From positions 1 through 64,000 of the forward strand of contig LJZR01000019.1 of the NCBI GenBank assembly GCA_001314865.1: 64,000 nt of DNA, read 5' to 3'. This DNA is from Phormidesmis priestleyi Ana. Lineage in GTDB: Bacteria > Cyanobacteriota > Cyanobacteriia > Phormidesmidales > Phormidesmidaceae. Shown in pieces: positions 9,462 through 18,034 of the stretch. Below the pieces are notes generated by a model. That model ran no database searches. It saw nothing but the letters and a program-made list of their open reading frames with translations, and was not told where the DNA came from. Each line of letters starts with the position of its first letter. The first letter of the stretch is position 1. The translations under genes and the position numbers were made by a program.

Positions 9462-10742
9462 TTACTGAAGGTAATAATCACGAGTGCCTCGGTCGTTTAG
9501 CGCTTCGCCAATCCGGCTCAGGGCGTGAATGTAAGCCGCCGTTCTAAAGGAAACGGCTTTACTGTTGGCAATTTGCCAAATTACCGCCGCCTCTTGGGTG
9601 ATGCGCGATCGCAGCTCACTATCCACCTTTTCCAAAGTCCAGTACAGCCCACTGCGGTTTTGCACCCATTCAAAATGGCTCACCATCACCCCACCGGCAT
9701 TGACCAAAATATCGGGAAAAACAGAGACGCCCTTTTTATCCAAAATTTCATCTGCATCTGCCGTCACCGGCCCATTAGCGACCTCAAAAATGTACCTTGC
9801 CTGCACACTCGCCGCATTTTGAGCCGTAATCTGATTTTCCAGCGCCGCCGGAATTAAAATATCAACATCTAAAGCCAAAATATCCTCATTCGTCAGCGTA
9901 TCGTGGCTGGCCACATTGCACACTGTATCTTTGCAGTACACATCCTTCATTGCATGATGGGTCTGCTTAAACTGTTGAATATCTGGAATATGTAGCCCCC
10001 CAGCGTTATAAACGCCCCCCTTGGAATCACTCACCGCTACCACCTTGTAGCCCGCCTCAAACAGCTGCCTGGCCACCACGCTGCCCGCATTGCCAAACCC
10101 TTGCACGGCCACCGTCATCGCTTCGGGCGACTTGCCCAGCTGAGCCATCATCGCCTGTATCACAAAAAACGCCCCCCGCCCCGTCGCGGTATCGCGCCCC
10201 CGGCTACCGCCCATACTTACCGGCTTACCCGTAATCACCGCTGGCGATCGCCGACCATTAATAATGCTGTACTGATCCATCATCCAACCCATAATCATTG
10301 GATTGGTGTACATATCGGGCGCAGGCACGTCCAAATCGGGGCCAATAAAAGGTGCGATCGCATTAATATAACCTCGGCTTAGCCGCTCTAGCTCCAGCCG
10401 AGAAAGCGCCTTAGGGTTCAGCGTAATGCCCCCTTTTGCCCCGCCAAACGGCAAATTCACCGCCGCACACTTAAAGGTCATCCAAAAAGCCAGCGACTGT
10501 ACCTCATCGAGCGATACCCCAGGGTGAAAGCGAATGCCTCCCTTAGTGGGTCCTCGGGTATCGTCATAGCGCACCCGATACCCCTCAAACACCCGCAGCG
10601 AACCGTCATCCATCCGCACCGGAATCGCCACCTTTAGGCTCGCCTTGGGAAACTTCAGTCGCTCAGTCGCATCGTCTGAAATAGGTACATACTGAGCAGC
10701 CCTCTCCAAACGACGGCTCGCATCTGTAAGTAAAGTTGCCAT
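9462..10742 (-). CDS. gdhA: Glutamate dehydrogenase, NAD(P)-dependent
   Basis: A 426-residue Glu/Leu/Phe/Val dehydrogenase. The dimerisation/substrate domain has GYRVRYDDTRGPTKGGIR and the active-site Lys in NLPFGGAKGGI; PAPDMYTN carries the catalytic Asp. The Rossmann domain begins near VAVQGFGNAGSVVA and ends with EVANGPVTADAD and NAGGVMVSHFEW. It interconverts 2-oxoglutarate plus ammonium and glutamate. It is the first gene of the minus-strand run, so its upstream region (10743-10850) should hold the promoter. No clear NtcA box (GTA-N8-TAC) was found there by eye. Confidence 0.92.
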   Translation of the reverse strand: MATLLTDASRRLERAAQYVPISDDATERLKFPKASLKVAIPVRMDDGSLRVFEGYRVRYDDTRGPTKGGIRFHPGVSLDEVQSLAFWMTFKCAAVNLPFGGAKGGITLNPKALSRLELERLSRGYINAIAPFIGPDLDVPAPDMYTNPMIMGWMMDQYSIINGRRSPAVITGKPVSMGGSRGRDTATGRGAFFVIQAMMAQLGKSPEAMTVAVQGFGNAGSVVARQLFEAGYKVVAVSDSKGGVYNAGGLHIPDIQQFKQTHHAMKDVYCKDTVCNVASHDTLTNEDILALDVDILIPAALENQITAQNAASVQARYIFEVANGPVTADADEILDKKGVSVFPDILVNAGGVMVSHFEWVQNRSGLYWTLEKVDSELRSRITQEAAVIWQIANSKAVSFRTAAYIHALSRIGEALNDRGTRDYYLQ

Positions 10743-10822
10743 AATATGCGATCGCTCGTAACCTAAAGGACTCAGCGATTATGCTCTTTAGCGATGACAC
10801 CTCACACCCTGTCGCAAAGATT

Positions 10823-10866
10823 TTTATTGCACCGTAATTTATTGCACCGTATTTATTGCACCGTAA
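10823..10866. repeat. 14-15 bp x3 tandem duplication spanning a stop codon
   Basis: The unit TTTATTGCACCGTA(A) occurs at 10823, 10838 and 10852. The innermost copy encodes the last residues (ITVQ) and stop of the DUF4399 gene on the minus strand; the other two lie just past it, so the gene end has been copied twice downstream. Confidence 0.9.
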
Positions 10867-11326
10867 TGGAGATTTTCTCTGAGAGCACCGGCTTATCGTG
10901 CGGTACGTGGCTATAGTTGCCCAACAGCAGCTGCAATGTATGCTCACCTGGCGCTAACGCCAATGTCGTTTCAGTTTGCCCGCCACCAAAATGCCTGATT
11001 TTTTGCGTTGCTTGTAGCGGCTCTGTCATCACCGGCAGCTCATCAACATCAATCAGCAAGTGATGATGCCCCGTACCCTCCTTTGCGACACCCGCAGGCG
11101 CAATTCCCATACCCGACAGGCCAAATTTCACGGTAAATTCTTCAGGAACCGTTGCCCCATCAGCCGGTGAAATAATATAGACCCGAGCATTTTCAGAAGC
11201 GTGCGAAAGGTTGTCGCCCGCAAATGCAGAAGGTGTCGCCAGCAGTAAAACAAACGAAAAAATGGCAAAACCCCTCATAAAACAAGAGATAATGCGCTGA
11301 TAGCAAGTTGGCTTAGTAGCACTCAT
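10853..11326 (-). CDS. DUF4399 secreted protein
   Basis: A 157-residue protein with a signal peptide (hydrophobic FAIFSFVLLLATPSAFA, cleavage likely after AFA, about residue 36) and one DUF4399 domain: VYIISPADGATVPEEFTVKFGL, GHHHLLID, GEHTLQLLLG and HDKPVLSEKI. The conserved GHHH cluster could bind a metal, but no function is known to me. A later start at residue 18 (MRGFAIF) would give a more standard signal peptide. Its promoter region faces that of the SnoaL-like gene. The stop codon lies in the last copy of a 14-15 bp tandem repeat. Confidence 0.85.
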   Translation of the reverse strand: MSATKPTCYQRIISCFMRGFAIFSFVLLLATPSAFAGDNLSHASENARVYIISPADGATVPEEFTVKFGLSGMGIAPAGVAKEGTGHHHLLIDVDELPVMTEPLQATQKIRHFGGGQTETTLALAPGEHTLQLLLGNYSHVPHDKPVLSEKISITVQ

Positions 11327-11379
11327 AAAAAACCTTTTAAGTAAGCAAGACAGTACGTCAACTATTTTAGAGAACGATT

Positions 11380-11443
11380 GCCCGTTTATCAGGCCCGTTT
11401 ATTGGCCCGTTTATTGGCCCGTTTATTGGCCCGTTTATTGGCC
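11380..11443. repeat. 12-bp tandem repeat upstream of the SnoaL-like gene
   Basis: GGCCCGTTTATT is repeated four times in perfect register from 11392, with a diverged copy before it and a partial copy after. It lies in the 5' region of the gene at 11491. No open frame of significance uses it. Confidence 0.92.
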
Positions 11444-11490
11444 TCACCGCCGCCCAACTTCGCCACCGTCCTCGTTGCCTCAACCTGCCT

Positions 11491-12030
11491 ATGTTTCACG
11501 ATTTACTCGCCATTCAAAACCGCGCCCTCGTTCTGCAATTTTACAAATCATTCGATCAGCGCCGCTTAGCAGAAGGACTCTCTTTGCTATCTCCCCACTT
11601 AGTCGCGCATATGGCAGGCCACGATACACCGCTCAATCAATCCGAATTCGCCGCAGTCGGCACCGAAGTTTACAACGCGTTTCCCGACGGTCTGCACACC
11701 TTTACTCAGGTCATCGCCCATAGAGACACCGTCACCACCTGCGGTTTCTTTACGGGCACGCATCTCAATCCCTTTCAAAACTTACCGGCGACAGGCAAAA
11801 GCGTTCGTTTTGCCATCATGCATATCGACCGAATAGATCGCAGCAGAATTGTTGAACATTGGGGTATAGAGGATAGTTTATCGCTCGCGCAGCAGCTAGG
11901 AGTAAAGCTGGTTCCCGGCCCAAGCACATTGTTGAAACTAGGGCTAAAAGCTGGTCAAAAGCTAAGCGTCAGTACCTTTGAAAAAATGCGAGCGATCGCC
12001 CAACCGGATCACCCAGATCCTAATTGTTAA
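11491..12030 (+). CDS. SnoaL-like (ester cyclase) family protein
   Basis: A 179-residue protein with a SnoaL/NTF2-like fold: an N-terminal helix pair (ALVLQFYKSFDQRRLAEGL), LVAHMAGH, FPDGLHTF, GFFTGTH, PATGKSVRF and HIDRIDRSRIVEHWGIED. The His-Asp pairs typical of the polyketide-cyclase-like group are present, but members also include non-enzymatic proteins. The last about 45 residues form an extra helical tail. ATG 11491 is the first in-frame start after the tandem repeat region. It is convergent with the flavoprotein gene downstream, with no strong terminator between. Confidence 0.75.
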   Translation: MFHDLLAIQNRALVLQFYKSFDQRRLAEGLSLLSPHLVAHMAGHDTPLNQSEFAAVGTEVYNAFPDGLHTFTQVIAHRDTVTTCGFFTGTHLNPFQNLPATGKSVRFAIMHIDRIDRSRIVEHWGIEDSLSLAQQLGVKLVPGPSTLLKLGLKAGQKLSVSTFEKMRAIAQPDHPDPNC

Positions 12031-12096
12031 TATTCCAAAGAAAACAAAAGCTCAGCAGTGTCCAGTGCAATAACCAGGGCAACAAGCCTTATCTAT

Positions 12097-13476
12097 CTAC
12101 AGCGAAAAAAGCTCTTCTCCCGTAGAAGGATGAATGGGAATCATCGCGCTTAATTCATCTACCGTTAATCCCTTTTTTAGCGCAGGAACCAGCATCTGCA
12201 CCAAATCTGCTGCCCGAGGCGCAATCATATGCACCGCCAAAATCTCTCCCTTCTGGGGTCCCCTCTGGGGCCGTACCAACAGCTTAATCATTGCCTCTAA
12301 CGGTTCAGCCACAAGGGCCTCGCGCAAGGGTGTAAAAACATGGCTCACCACCTCAAAGCATTCACCCTGATCGGTGGCTTCTTGTTCCGTAGGCCCCACC
12401 GTTGCGATCTCTGGATGTAAAAACACCGCAGAGGGCACCCAGCGATAGTCTATCTCACCCGCTGTATCGTCAATCGCTAGATCGCTAAACATAGCGTCTA
12501 CAGCCGCTTTACCTTCAGCGATCGCAACTGGCGTTAGCATCATCGTATCAATGCAGTCTCCAATCGCGAACACATTCTCTTCTTGAGTTCGCTTGTGCTT
12601 ATCTACAACAATCTTACCGTTCTGGGTCGTTACACCCAGCGCATCTAAATTGAGTGTGTCAATATTTGCCGCCCGCCCCAACGCTATTATCACTTGATCA
12701 GCCCGCACGGCTTTGCCCGCCTGCAAAATCGCCGTTACACCGCGTTCACCCTTCTCAATTTTCTCTAACCGAGCGCCCCCAATGACGGTGATGCCATCAG
12801 CTTCTAGCACCTGCTTTGCTCGCCTTTGCAAATCTGTATCAAACCCGTCCAATATGCAAGGTTGAGAGTCTACTACGGTTACTTCGCAACCGTAGTAGCG
12901 CAGCACCTGAGCAAGCTCTACGCCAATGTAGCCGCCCCCAATAATCACTACAGACTCTGGCAGGGCAGCTAAATTCAACACATCGCGTGAATCTAGCGCA
13001 TGTTCTATGCCTTCAATATTACTGGGTCGCTGAGGCCGACTGCCCACCGCGACCAGCACAAACTCCGCTGTTATCTCACGGCCTTCTATCGCGATCGTAT
13101 GGGCATCTACAAAGCTTGCCTGCCCTCGCAAAAGGTCAATGCCTTCTAGGCTTTTTGCCTTTGCCTCTCTGAGCTGGGCAATATGGCTGTTCATCGACTG
13201 CTGAAATTGCGCCCAGTCAAAAGAGATCGATTCGTCTACTGACCAACCGTAGGCTTGTGCAACGCGGCGCTGCTGGGCAAACTCAGCAGCGTAAATCATG
13301 AGCTTAGTGGGAATGCAGCCTCGGTTTACACAGGTGCCACCCAAGTGATTTTTTTCGGCGATCGCAACCCGTTTGCCTAACTGAGCTGCTCGCTTAGCCG
13401 CCGAAAGCCCGCCCGAGCCGCCACCAATGATCACAAGTTCGTAATCATAATCTGATCGATTCGAGTCTGACGGCAT
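12097..13476 (-). CDS. Class I pyridine nucleotide-disulfide oxidoreductase, glutathione-reductase-like
   Basis: A 459-residue FAD enzyme. FAD motif IIGGGSGGLSAAKRA, redox-active disulfide GGTCVNRGCIPTKLM, NAD(P) motif VIIGGGYIGVELAQ, second FAD motif VFAIGDC, and the C-terminal His-Glu pair in HPSTGEELF. The layout fits glutathione reductase, mercuric reductase and dihydrolipoamide dehydrogenase. The HPSTGEE end and the adjacent MAPEG gene favour a glutathione role, while the disulfide loop differs slightly from characterised cyanobacterial Gor (VNRGCIPT instead of VIRGCVPK). No N-terminal mercury-binding domain is present. The substrate is therefore a best guess. Confidence 0.82.
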   Translation of the reverse strand: MPSDSNRSDYDYELVIIGGGSGGLSAAKRAAQLGKRVAIAEKNHLGGTCVNRGCIPTKLMIYAAEFAQQRRVAQAYGWSVDESISFDWAQFQQSMNSHIAQLREAKAKSLEGIDLLRGQASFVDAHTIAIEGREITAEFVLVAVGSRPQRPSNIEGIEHALDSRDVLNLAALPESVVIIGGGYIGVELAQVLRYYGCEVTVVDSQPCILDGFDTDLQRRAKQVLEADGITVIGGARLEKIEKGERGVTAILQAGKAVRADQVIIALGRAANIDTLNLDALGVTTQNGKIVVDKHKRTQEENVFAIGDCIDTMMLTPVAIAEGKAAVDAMFSDLAIDDTAGEIDYRWVPSAVFLHPEIATVGPTEQEATDQGECFEVVSHVFTPLREALVAEPLEAMIKLLVRPQRGPQKGEILAVHMIAPRAADLVQMLVPALKKGLTVDELSAMIPIHPSTGEELFSL

Positions 13477-13591
13477 ACGGTTTAATAATCTAAATTCATT
13501 TCAGTTTAGAAATTAAGGTACGTGAACCCGTCACCCCATAGCATCTATCTACAGAGGCAGCTTCTGCGGCCTCACTCGTGTCCTGATTGCC

Positions 13592-14011
13592 CTAGCTCAA
13601 AATGCGCCACACAATCACACCCAGGCCAATAATAGAACCGAAGTAAGCGAGCGATCGCACTATCCCAACTCCGGCATAATAAGCCACACCATGAGCAACC
13701 CGACAGGCCAAAATCGCAATCGACGCCTTTGCCGTAATTGCATCTGCCTGCTGAGTAAAATGGGCAATTAAAATAACCGTCGCAATCATCGCCAAATTGT
13801 CATGATGGTTTCGCTGAGCCCGATCAGCCCGACCGACCCAGGGCGCGCCTGCTACCGACTTCTCTCGATTGCCTGCCGCCCATTCAAGGCCCGCATCCGT
13901 TATCCGACCGAACGCCGGAATATGATTGAGCGGAATCGACCAAAGGGCCAGCAGCAGCAAACACAGTAAATCAGGAGTCAGTAAATTAGGAGCCAGTAAA
14001 TCGGGAGTCAT
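13592..14011 (-). CDS. MAPEG family membrane protein
   Basis: A 139-residue protein with four hydrophobic helices and the MAPEG marks GNREK, RAQRNHHDN and ACRVAHGVAYY. The family includes microsomal glutathione transferases; bacterial members are poorly defined. It sits about 115 bp upstream of the glutathione-reductase-like gene on the same strand, which suggests a shared glutathione-linked function. The N-terminus (TPDLLAPNLLTPDLL) comes from a 15-bp tandem repeat beginning at the start codon, so the native start may have been extended by duplication. Confidence 0.82.
   Translation of the reverse strand: MTPDLLAPNLLTPDLLCLLLLALWSIPLNHIPAFGRITDAGLEWAAGNREKSVAGAPWVGRADRAQRNHHDNLAMIATVILIAHFTQQADAITAKASIAILACRVAHGVAYYAGVGIVRSLAYFGSIIGLGVIVWRILS
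13964..14008. repeat. 15-bp x3 tandem repeat at the MAPEG start codon
   Basis: Three copies of CAGTAAATCAGGAGT with one or two changes each. On the minus strand they encode the first repeats of the MAPEG protein N-terminus. The period keeps the frame. Confidence 0.88.
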
Positions 14012-14123
14012 AAATCTTATCTCCGCCGAATCGCGTAGAGAAGGGAACGTTTCTTATAGAATCACACATAAGCCCTTTTGGGCGTCGTTTTCTTGACCGT
14101 CGTTTTCTTAACCTTGAGCTGCT

Positions 14124-16709
14124 ATGGATGCTAACGCGCGAACTCGCTGGCTACAAACCCACACCCGATTTCGCGACCTACCCCCCGATTTAACGCAGAC
14201 CCTTGCCGTACACCTCACCGAAGTGCCCTTCGCCCCCAATCGCCGCCTCATTTTAGAAGACACTCCGCCCGACGCACTCTACATTCTCCACAGCGGCCAG
14301 TTAGAGAGTTATCGCACTCGCCGCACCAGCGCCGCCAAAGTCACCATCCTCGACCCTGGCGAAATCATCCATTTGCCAGAACTCCTGATCGATACAGCTA
14401 CCACTCAAACCCTTGTATCACTCACAGAATGCACCCTCTGGAAGCTAGAAAAAGAAACCTTTCAACAGCTTAGCGAAACCATTCCAAACCTCAAACAACA
14501 ACTTGCCCAGCTGATTACCACTACGCTAGAAGACACCTCTGACCAACTGCTGTACGAACAAGAGCGACAGCAGGCCCTGCGTCCCCACCTAATTACTCGG
14601 GTTAAACGAGGCGTCGTCGGCAGTAGTCGCTACGCTATTCGCCTGCGTAAAGATATTCGTGACGCCACTCGCCAAGCCAGCCCAAAAAATCCAGAAAATC
14701 AAGAAAATCCAAAAAGCCGTAAGCCGCCTATTTTAATCTTTGGTGAACCCGGCCTGGGCAAAGACAATCTGGCCGCACTTATTCACTTTGGATCTCGCAA
14801 CAAGGCCCAGCCGATGATCCAGCTAAACTGCGAAAAGCTGCGAGCCCAAGATCTATTCGGCAAAGGAGAAAGCCAACCAGGGCTCTTAGAATGGCTCGCC
14901 GATGGCACGCTGTTATTAAACAACATTCAAGACCTAGACGAATCACTCAAAGCACCCGTAGCCCAGCTAATAAATACCGGTGTGTATCGACCGGTCACCC
15001 GCGAAGGCGAAGCACCGTTGCCTACCCGCCAATCTGCCGCCTGGATTTTGATGGTGTCTGAAAAAGTCATTCCTGAATTTACAAAATGCACCGTTCAACA
15101 AATTAAAGTGCCGCCCTTACGCATCCGCAAAGCCGACATTGAAGCCCAAGTGACCTACTTTGTTCAGCTCTCTTGTCGCAGTCGTGGCCTGGTCAAACGT
15201 CAGCTCACCCCCGAAGCCCTCCGCCGACTACAAAGCTACGACTTTCCGGGCAACCTCACCGAGCTAGAAAGCATGGTAGAGCGTGCCATTAGCCAGTCAG
15301 AGGGCAGCCCCGTCCTCACTGAAGAAGTCTTTTGGGCTGTAGAAAAACAGAACCGCCGGTTCCGCTTAAATTTGCTTCAGGGTTACCCGCAATTGCGCAA
15401 ATTTTTACTCAGTCCCTGGTGGCCCACTCGCATTAACTATGGCTTTACGCTGTGGTTTTACCCGATTGTGGTGGCCATTTTAATGTGGGGGCCGCAAACC
15501 CGTGAAAACAACTTTGCGCTTAACTTTTTTTGGGCCTGGTGGTGGCCGCTCATTCTCATTGGCTTTCCCTTTGTCGGTCGCCTGTGGTGCGCGGTTTGCC
15601 CATTTATGATCTACGGCGAAGTAGCCCAGTTTTTATCGCTTAAGCTATGGCCTCGAAAGCTGCAAGGCTGGCCCCGCCAGTGGGCTGAGCGCTGGGGAGG
15701 GTGGATTTTGTACGCTGGCTTTGCGCTGATTCTACTCTGGGAAGAGCTGTGGAATTTAGAAAACACCGCCTATCTCTCTGGCTGGCTGCTGCTGATTATC
15801 ACCGCTGGCGCAGTGGTGTGTTCTGTACTGTTCGAACGGCGGTTTTGGTGCCGCTATCTATGCCCTATTGGCGGGATGAATGGCCTTTTTGCCAAGCTTT
15901 CAATCATTGAACTGCGCGCGCAGCAAGGAATTTGCTCAGCAGCTTGCGACACTTACCACTGCTACAAAGGCGGCCCTGCTGAGGGCGAAGGCCAAGCGAC
16001 AGGCGGCTGCCCAGTATATTCTCATCCGGCCCAGCTCACCGATAATCGCGACTGTGTGCTGTGCATGACCTGTCTTAAAGCCTGTCCTCACAAGTCTGTT
16101 GAACTCAATCTACGACCGCCTGGGATAGAACTTTGGACGAGCCATCGCAGTACCGGCTATGAGGTGGCTTTGTTGTTGTTGCTGTTGGGCGCGGTGTTTT
16201 TGCATCGGTTGCCGCAGCTGACGACTTGGGTGTTGGGCGATGCTCAGCTGTTAGAGAATTTTGGGGGGCATGCGATCGCCGCCACCATTGCCCTGTTTTT
16301 ACCGGGTGCGATCGCTCTGCTCCTCGGCCAGCTTCGCAACCCCTTCCAAGGCACCGGATCTCGACGAAACCGTTTAGAACTCATCTATGGCTACCTGCCC
16401 CTAGTTCTATTTGCCAGCCTCGCCCATTACCTATTACTGGGTCTCTCAGAAGCAGGGCAAATCGTCCCTGTTTTTTGGGCCACTCTCGGCCTGCCTATTC
16501 ATGCAGCCAGTCCTGCTTGGCAAATTAGCCCTATCGTCATTGCTCATCCTGCCATCATTGCCTTTTTACAAGGCATCAGCCTAATTGCAGGCGCTCTGTT
16601 GAGCATTGTTTTAACCCAAAAAATTGGCCGTCAGTCTTGGCGCAAGCACATTCCCCAGCATAGTCTCACGATTGCCCTTACCGTATGTCTGTGGCAACTG
16701 ATTATTTAA
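14124..16709 (+). CDS. Fusion: cNMP-binding domain, degenerate NtrC-like AAA+ domain, membrane polyferredoxin
   Basis: An 861-residue protein in three parts. Residues 15-130 form a CRP-like cyclic-nucleotide fold (LYILHSGQLE, ILDPGEI). Residues 160-405 resemble the sigma-54 activator AAA+ core: Walker A GEPGLGKDN (about 207-215) is kept, but the GAFTGA loop is absent, the Walker B acidic pair is Asn-Asn (GTLLLNNI, about 261-268), and sensor II reads PGNLTELES where NVRELEN is usual. Residues 440-861 are membrane helices with NapH/NosR-like features: WCAVCP, WCRYLCPIGG, a Cys cluster near 604-629 and a 4Fe-4S motif CVLCMTCLKACP (644-654). It probably senses a ligand or redox state and tunes electron transfer; that is inference. 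Cyanobacteria lack sigma-54. Confidence 0.88.
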   Translation: MDANARTRWLQTHTRFRDLPPDLTQTLAVHLTEVPFAPNRRLILEDTPPDALYILHSGQLESYRTRRTSAAKVTILDPGEIIHLPELLIDTATTQTLVSLTECTLWKLEKETFQQLSETIPNLKQQLAQLITTTLEDTSDQLLYEQERQQALRPHLITRVKRGVVGSSRYAIRLRKDIRDATRQASPKNPENQENPKSRKPPILIFGEPGLGKDNLAALIHFGSRNKAQPMIQLNCEKLRAQDLFGKGESQPGLLEWLADGTLLLNNIQDLDESLKAPVAQLINTGVYRPVTREGEAPLPTRQSAAWILMVSEKVIPEFTKCTVQQIKVPPLRIRKADIEAQVTYFVQLSCRSRGLVKRQLTPEALRRLQSYDFPGNLTELESMVERAISQSEGSPVLTEEVFWAVEKQNRRFRLNLLQGYPQLRKFLLSPWWPTRINYGFTLWFYPIVVAILMWGPQTRENNFALNFFWAWWWPLILIGFPFVGRLWCAVCPFMIYGEVAQFLSLKLWPRKLQGWPRQWAERWGGWILYAGFALILLWEELWNLENTAYLSGWLLLIITAGAVVCSVLFERRFWCRYLCPIGGMNGLFAKLSIIELRAQQGICSAACDTYHCYKGGPAEGEGQATGGCPVYSHPAQLTDNRDCVLCMTCLKACPHKSVELNLRPPGIELWTSHRSTGYEVALLLLLLGAVFLHRLPQLTTWVLGDAQLLENFGGHAIAATIALFLPGAIALLLGQLRNPFQGTGSRRNRLELIYGYLPLVLFASLAHYLLLGLSEAGQIVPVFWATLGLPIHAASPAWQISPIVIAHPAIIAFLQGISLIAGALLSIVLTQKIGRQSWRKHIPQHSLTIALTVCLWQLII

Positions 16710-16771
16710 ATTTACCTCCGCCGTCATACTCTCCTCAAAAAAACAAAACATCCACAACAAATACAATCGCC

Positions 16772-17293
16772 ATGACACAACAAAACTTATCTACAAAAAA
16801 CTGGCCCCAAAAAGACTGGCCCCAAAAAGACTCATCTAAAAAAGCTCAGTACTGGGCTTTTTGCTGCGCCACTATTTTCCTCATTCCTGCGAGCCTCCTA
16901 CTCACAAGCTGCGCAGGCACACCCGACGAAGCCACCCCTGAGTCTGAGCTTTCCCCACCGACCCAAACCCCCGCAGCCCCACCCCCACTCCCCGAAGGCA
17001 TGTCACCTATTCCCGATACCGAACTTCCTGAAGCGGTCAAGGCCAGCGTCTTTCAAGACATTGCCACCAGCCAGAATATTCCGGTCGAATCACTCCAAGT
17101 CGTAGGGGCTCGAAGAGAATCTTGGCCTGATGGTTGCTTAGGTCTCGGTGGCCCAGATGAAATTTGCACCTTTGCTATTGTCGAAGGCTGGGAAGTTACC
17201 GTGAGTCGCGATAATGATATATGGGTATATCGCACCGACAGCGATGGAGTCAATATCCGATCGGTCGATGTCCCAGCAACAGAGTCTTTCTAA
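16772..17293 (+). CDS. Lipoprotein with proline-rich linker and C-terminal conserved domain
   Basis: The chosen ATG 16772 (MTQQNLSTKNW) lies within the longer frame that overlaps the fusion gene from 16685. A hydrophobic segment ends in the lipobox LLLTSC, so the protein is likely lipid-anchored. A Pro/Thr/Glu-rich linker (about 25 residues) follows, then a domain with AVKASVFQDIATSQ, VVGARRESWPDGCLGLGGPDEICT and EGWEVTVSRDNDIWVYRTD. I recall similar cyanobacterial secreted domains with the WPDGCLGL-type motif and two Cys, of unknown function. The short repeat NWPQKDWPQKD before the signal segment is encoded by a 15-bp duplication. It is probably co-transcribed with the fusion gene. Confidence 0.75.
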   Translation: MTQQNLSTKNWPQKDWPQKDSSKKAQYWAFCCATIFLIPASLLLTSCAGTPDEATPESELSPPTQTPAAPPPLPEGMSPIPDTELPEAVKASVFQDIATSQNIPVESLQVVGARRESWPDGCLGLGGPDEICTFAIVEGWEVTVSRDNDIWVYRTDSDGVNIRSVDVPATESF

Positions 17294-17353
17294 CCAAATG
17301 TCTAAAAAATGGATCTAAAAAATAGACATAGAAATAGACTTTGTTCAGACCAA

Positions 17354-18034
17354 TCAATGAGATTTTTGGGTGCCTAGTCCTTTTTTATTTAAGGCAAAAA
17401 TAGCGGCTTGAGTGCGATCGCGCACATCGAGCTTTTGTAAAATAGCATGGACATGCACCCGTACAGTGCCCGCTGTAATATGTAACTGAGCGGCAATTTC
17501 TTGATTGCTTTTTCCCATCGACAGCAGCGCCAAAATTTCTTCTTCTCGCTGGGTTAAGGGCGCGGCCTGACTAGTGGGCTCAGACGGTGAAAATGAACTC
17601 TCACCAAACGCCGAGCGAATTTCTTGAGTGCTACTCGCATCCCACCAAGACGCGCCAGCGACAATTGAGCGTAGGGCCAAAATTAGTGTTTCAGCTTCAA
17701 CACCCTTCAGGCAAAAACCATTGGCACCCGCTTTAATAATCTGCTCAATCAGCGGCTTTTGAGAATGTGAGGTCAGCACCAGCACCGGCAGGTCGGGATG
17801 CTGATGCTTGATTTGGCGGCAGGCTTCTATCCCCCCAATACCCGGCAACCCAATGTCTAAAAGCACAACGTCAAACGGTGATTGATTGATCAGCTCAATC
17901 GCGCTTTCGCCATCACCGGCCTCCGCTGCTAGCTCAAACATCGGCTCTCTTTGGATGCGAGTCGAGAGACCTAAGCGAAACAGTTCATCATCTTCAACCA
18001 GAATAACTTTGAGCGGTTGGGTGATATCCATCAT
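17354..18034 (-). CDS. NarL/LuxR-family response regulator
   Basis: A receiver domain (phosphoacceptor Asp in VVLLDIGLPG, acidic pair VEDDE, Lys in CLKGVE) followed by a LuxR-type HTH: LTQREEEILALLSMGKSNQEIA and TVRVHVHAILQKLDV. The ATG at 18034 overlaps the stop of the kinase gene upstream in the form ATGA, indicating translational coupling and a cognate pair. A longer frame start at 18061 is less likely. The target genes are unknown. Confidence 0.9.
   Translation of the reverse strand: MMDITQPLKVILVEDDELFRLGLSTRIQREPMFELAAEAGDGESAIELINQSPFDVVLLDIGLPGIGGIEACRQIKHQHPDLPVLVLTSHSQKPLIEQIIKAGANGFCLKGVEAETLILALRSIVAGASWWDASSTQEIRSAFGESSFSPSEPTSQAAPLTQREEEILALLSMGKSNQEIAAQLHITAGTVRVHVHAILQKLDVRDRTQAAIFALNKKGLGTQKSH

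Noticed and set aside
10663-10947. 94-codon minus-strand frame over the gdhA start and the DUF4399 end
   Set aside because: It overlaps two well-supported genes in another frame and its sequence has no family features.
12097-13476. Assignment as mercuric reductase
   Set aside because: The N-terminal metal-binding domain and the C-terminal Cys pair of MerA are missing; a glutathione-type reductase fits better.
14124-16709. Reading the fusion gene as a true sigma-54 activator
   Set aside because: It lacks GAFTGA, the Walker B acids and a DNA-binding domain, and cyanobacteria lack sigma-54.
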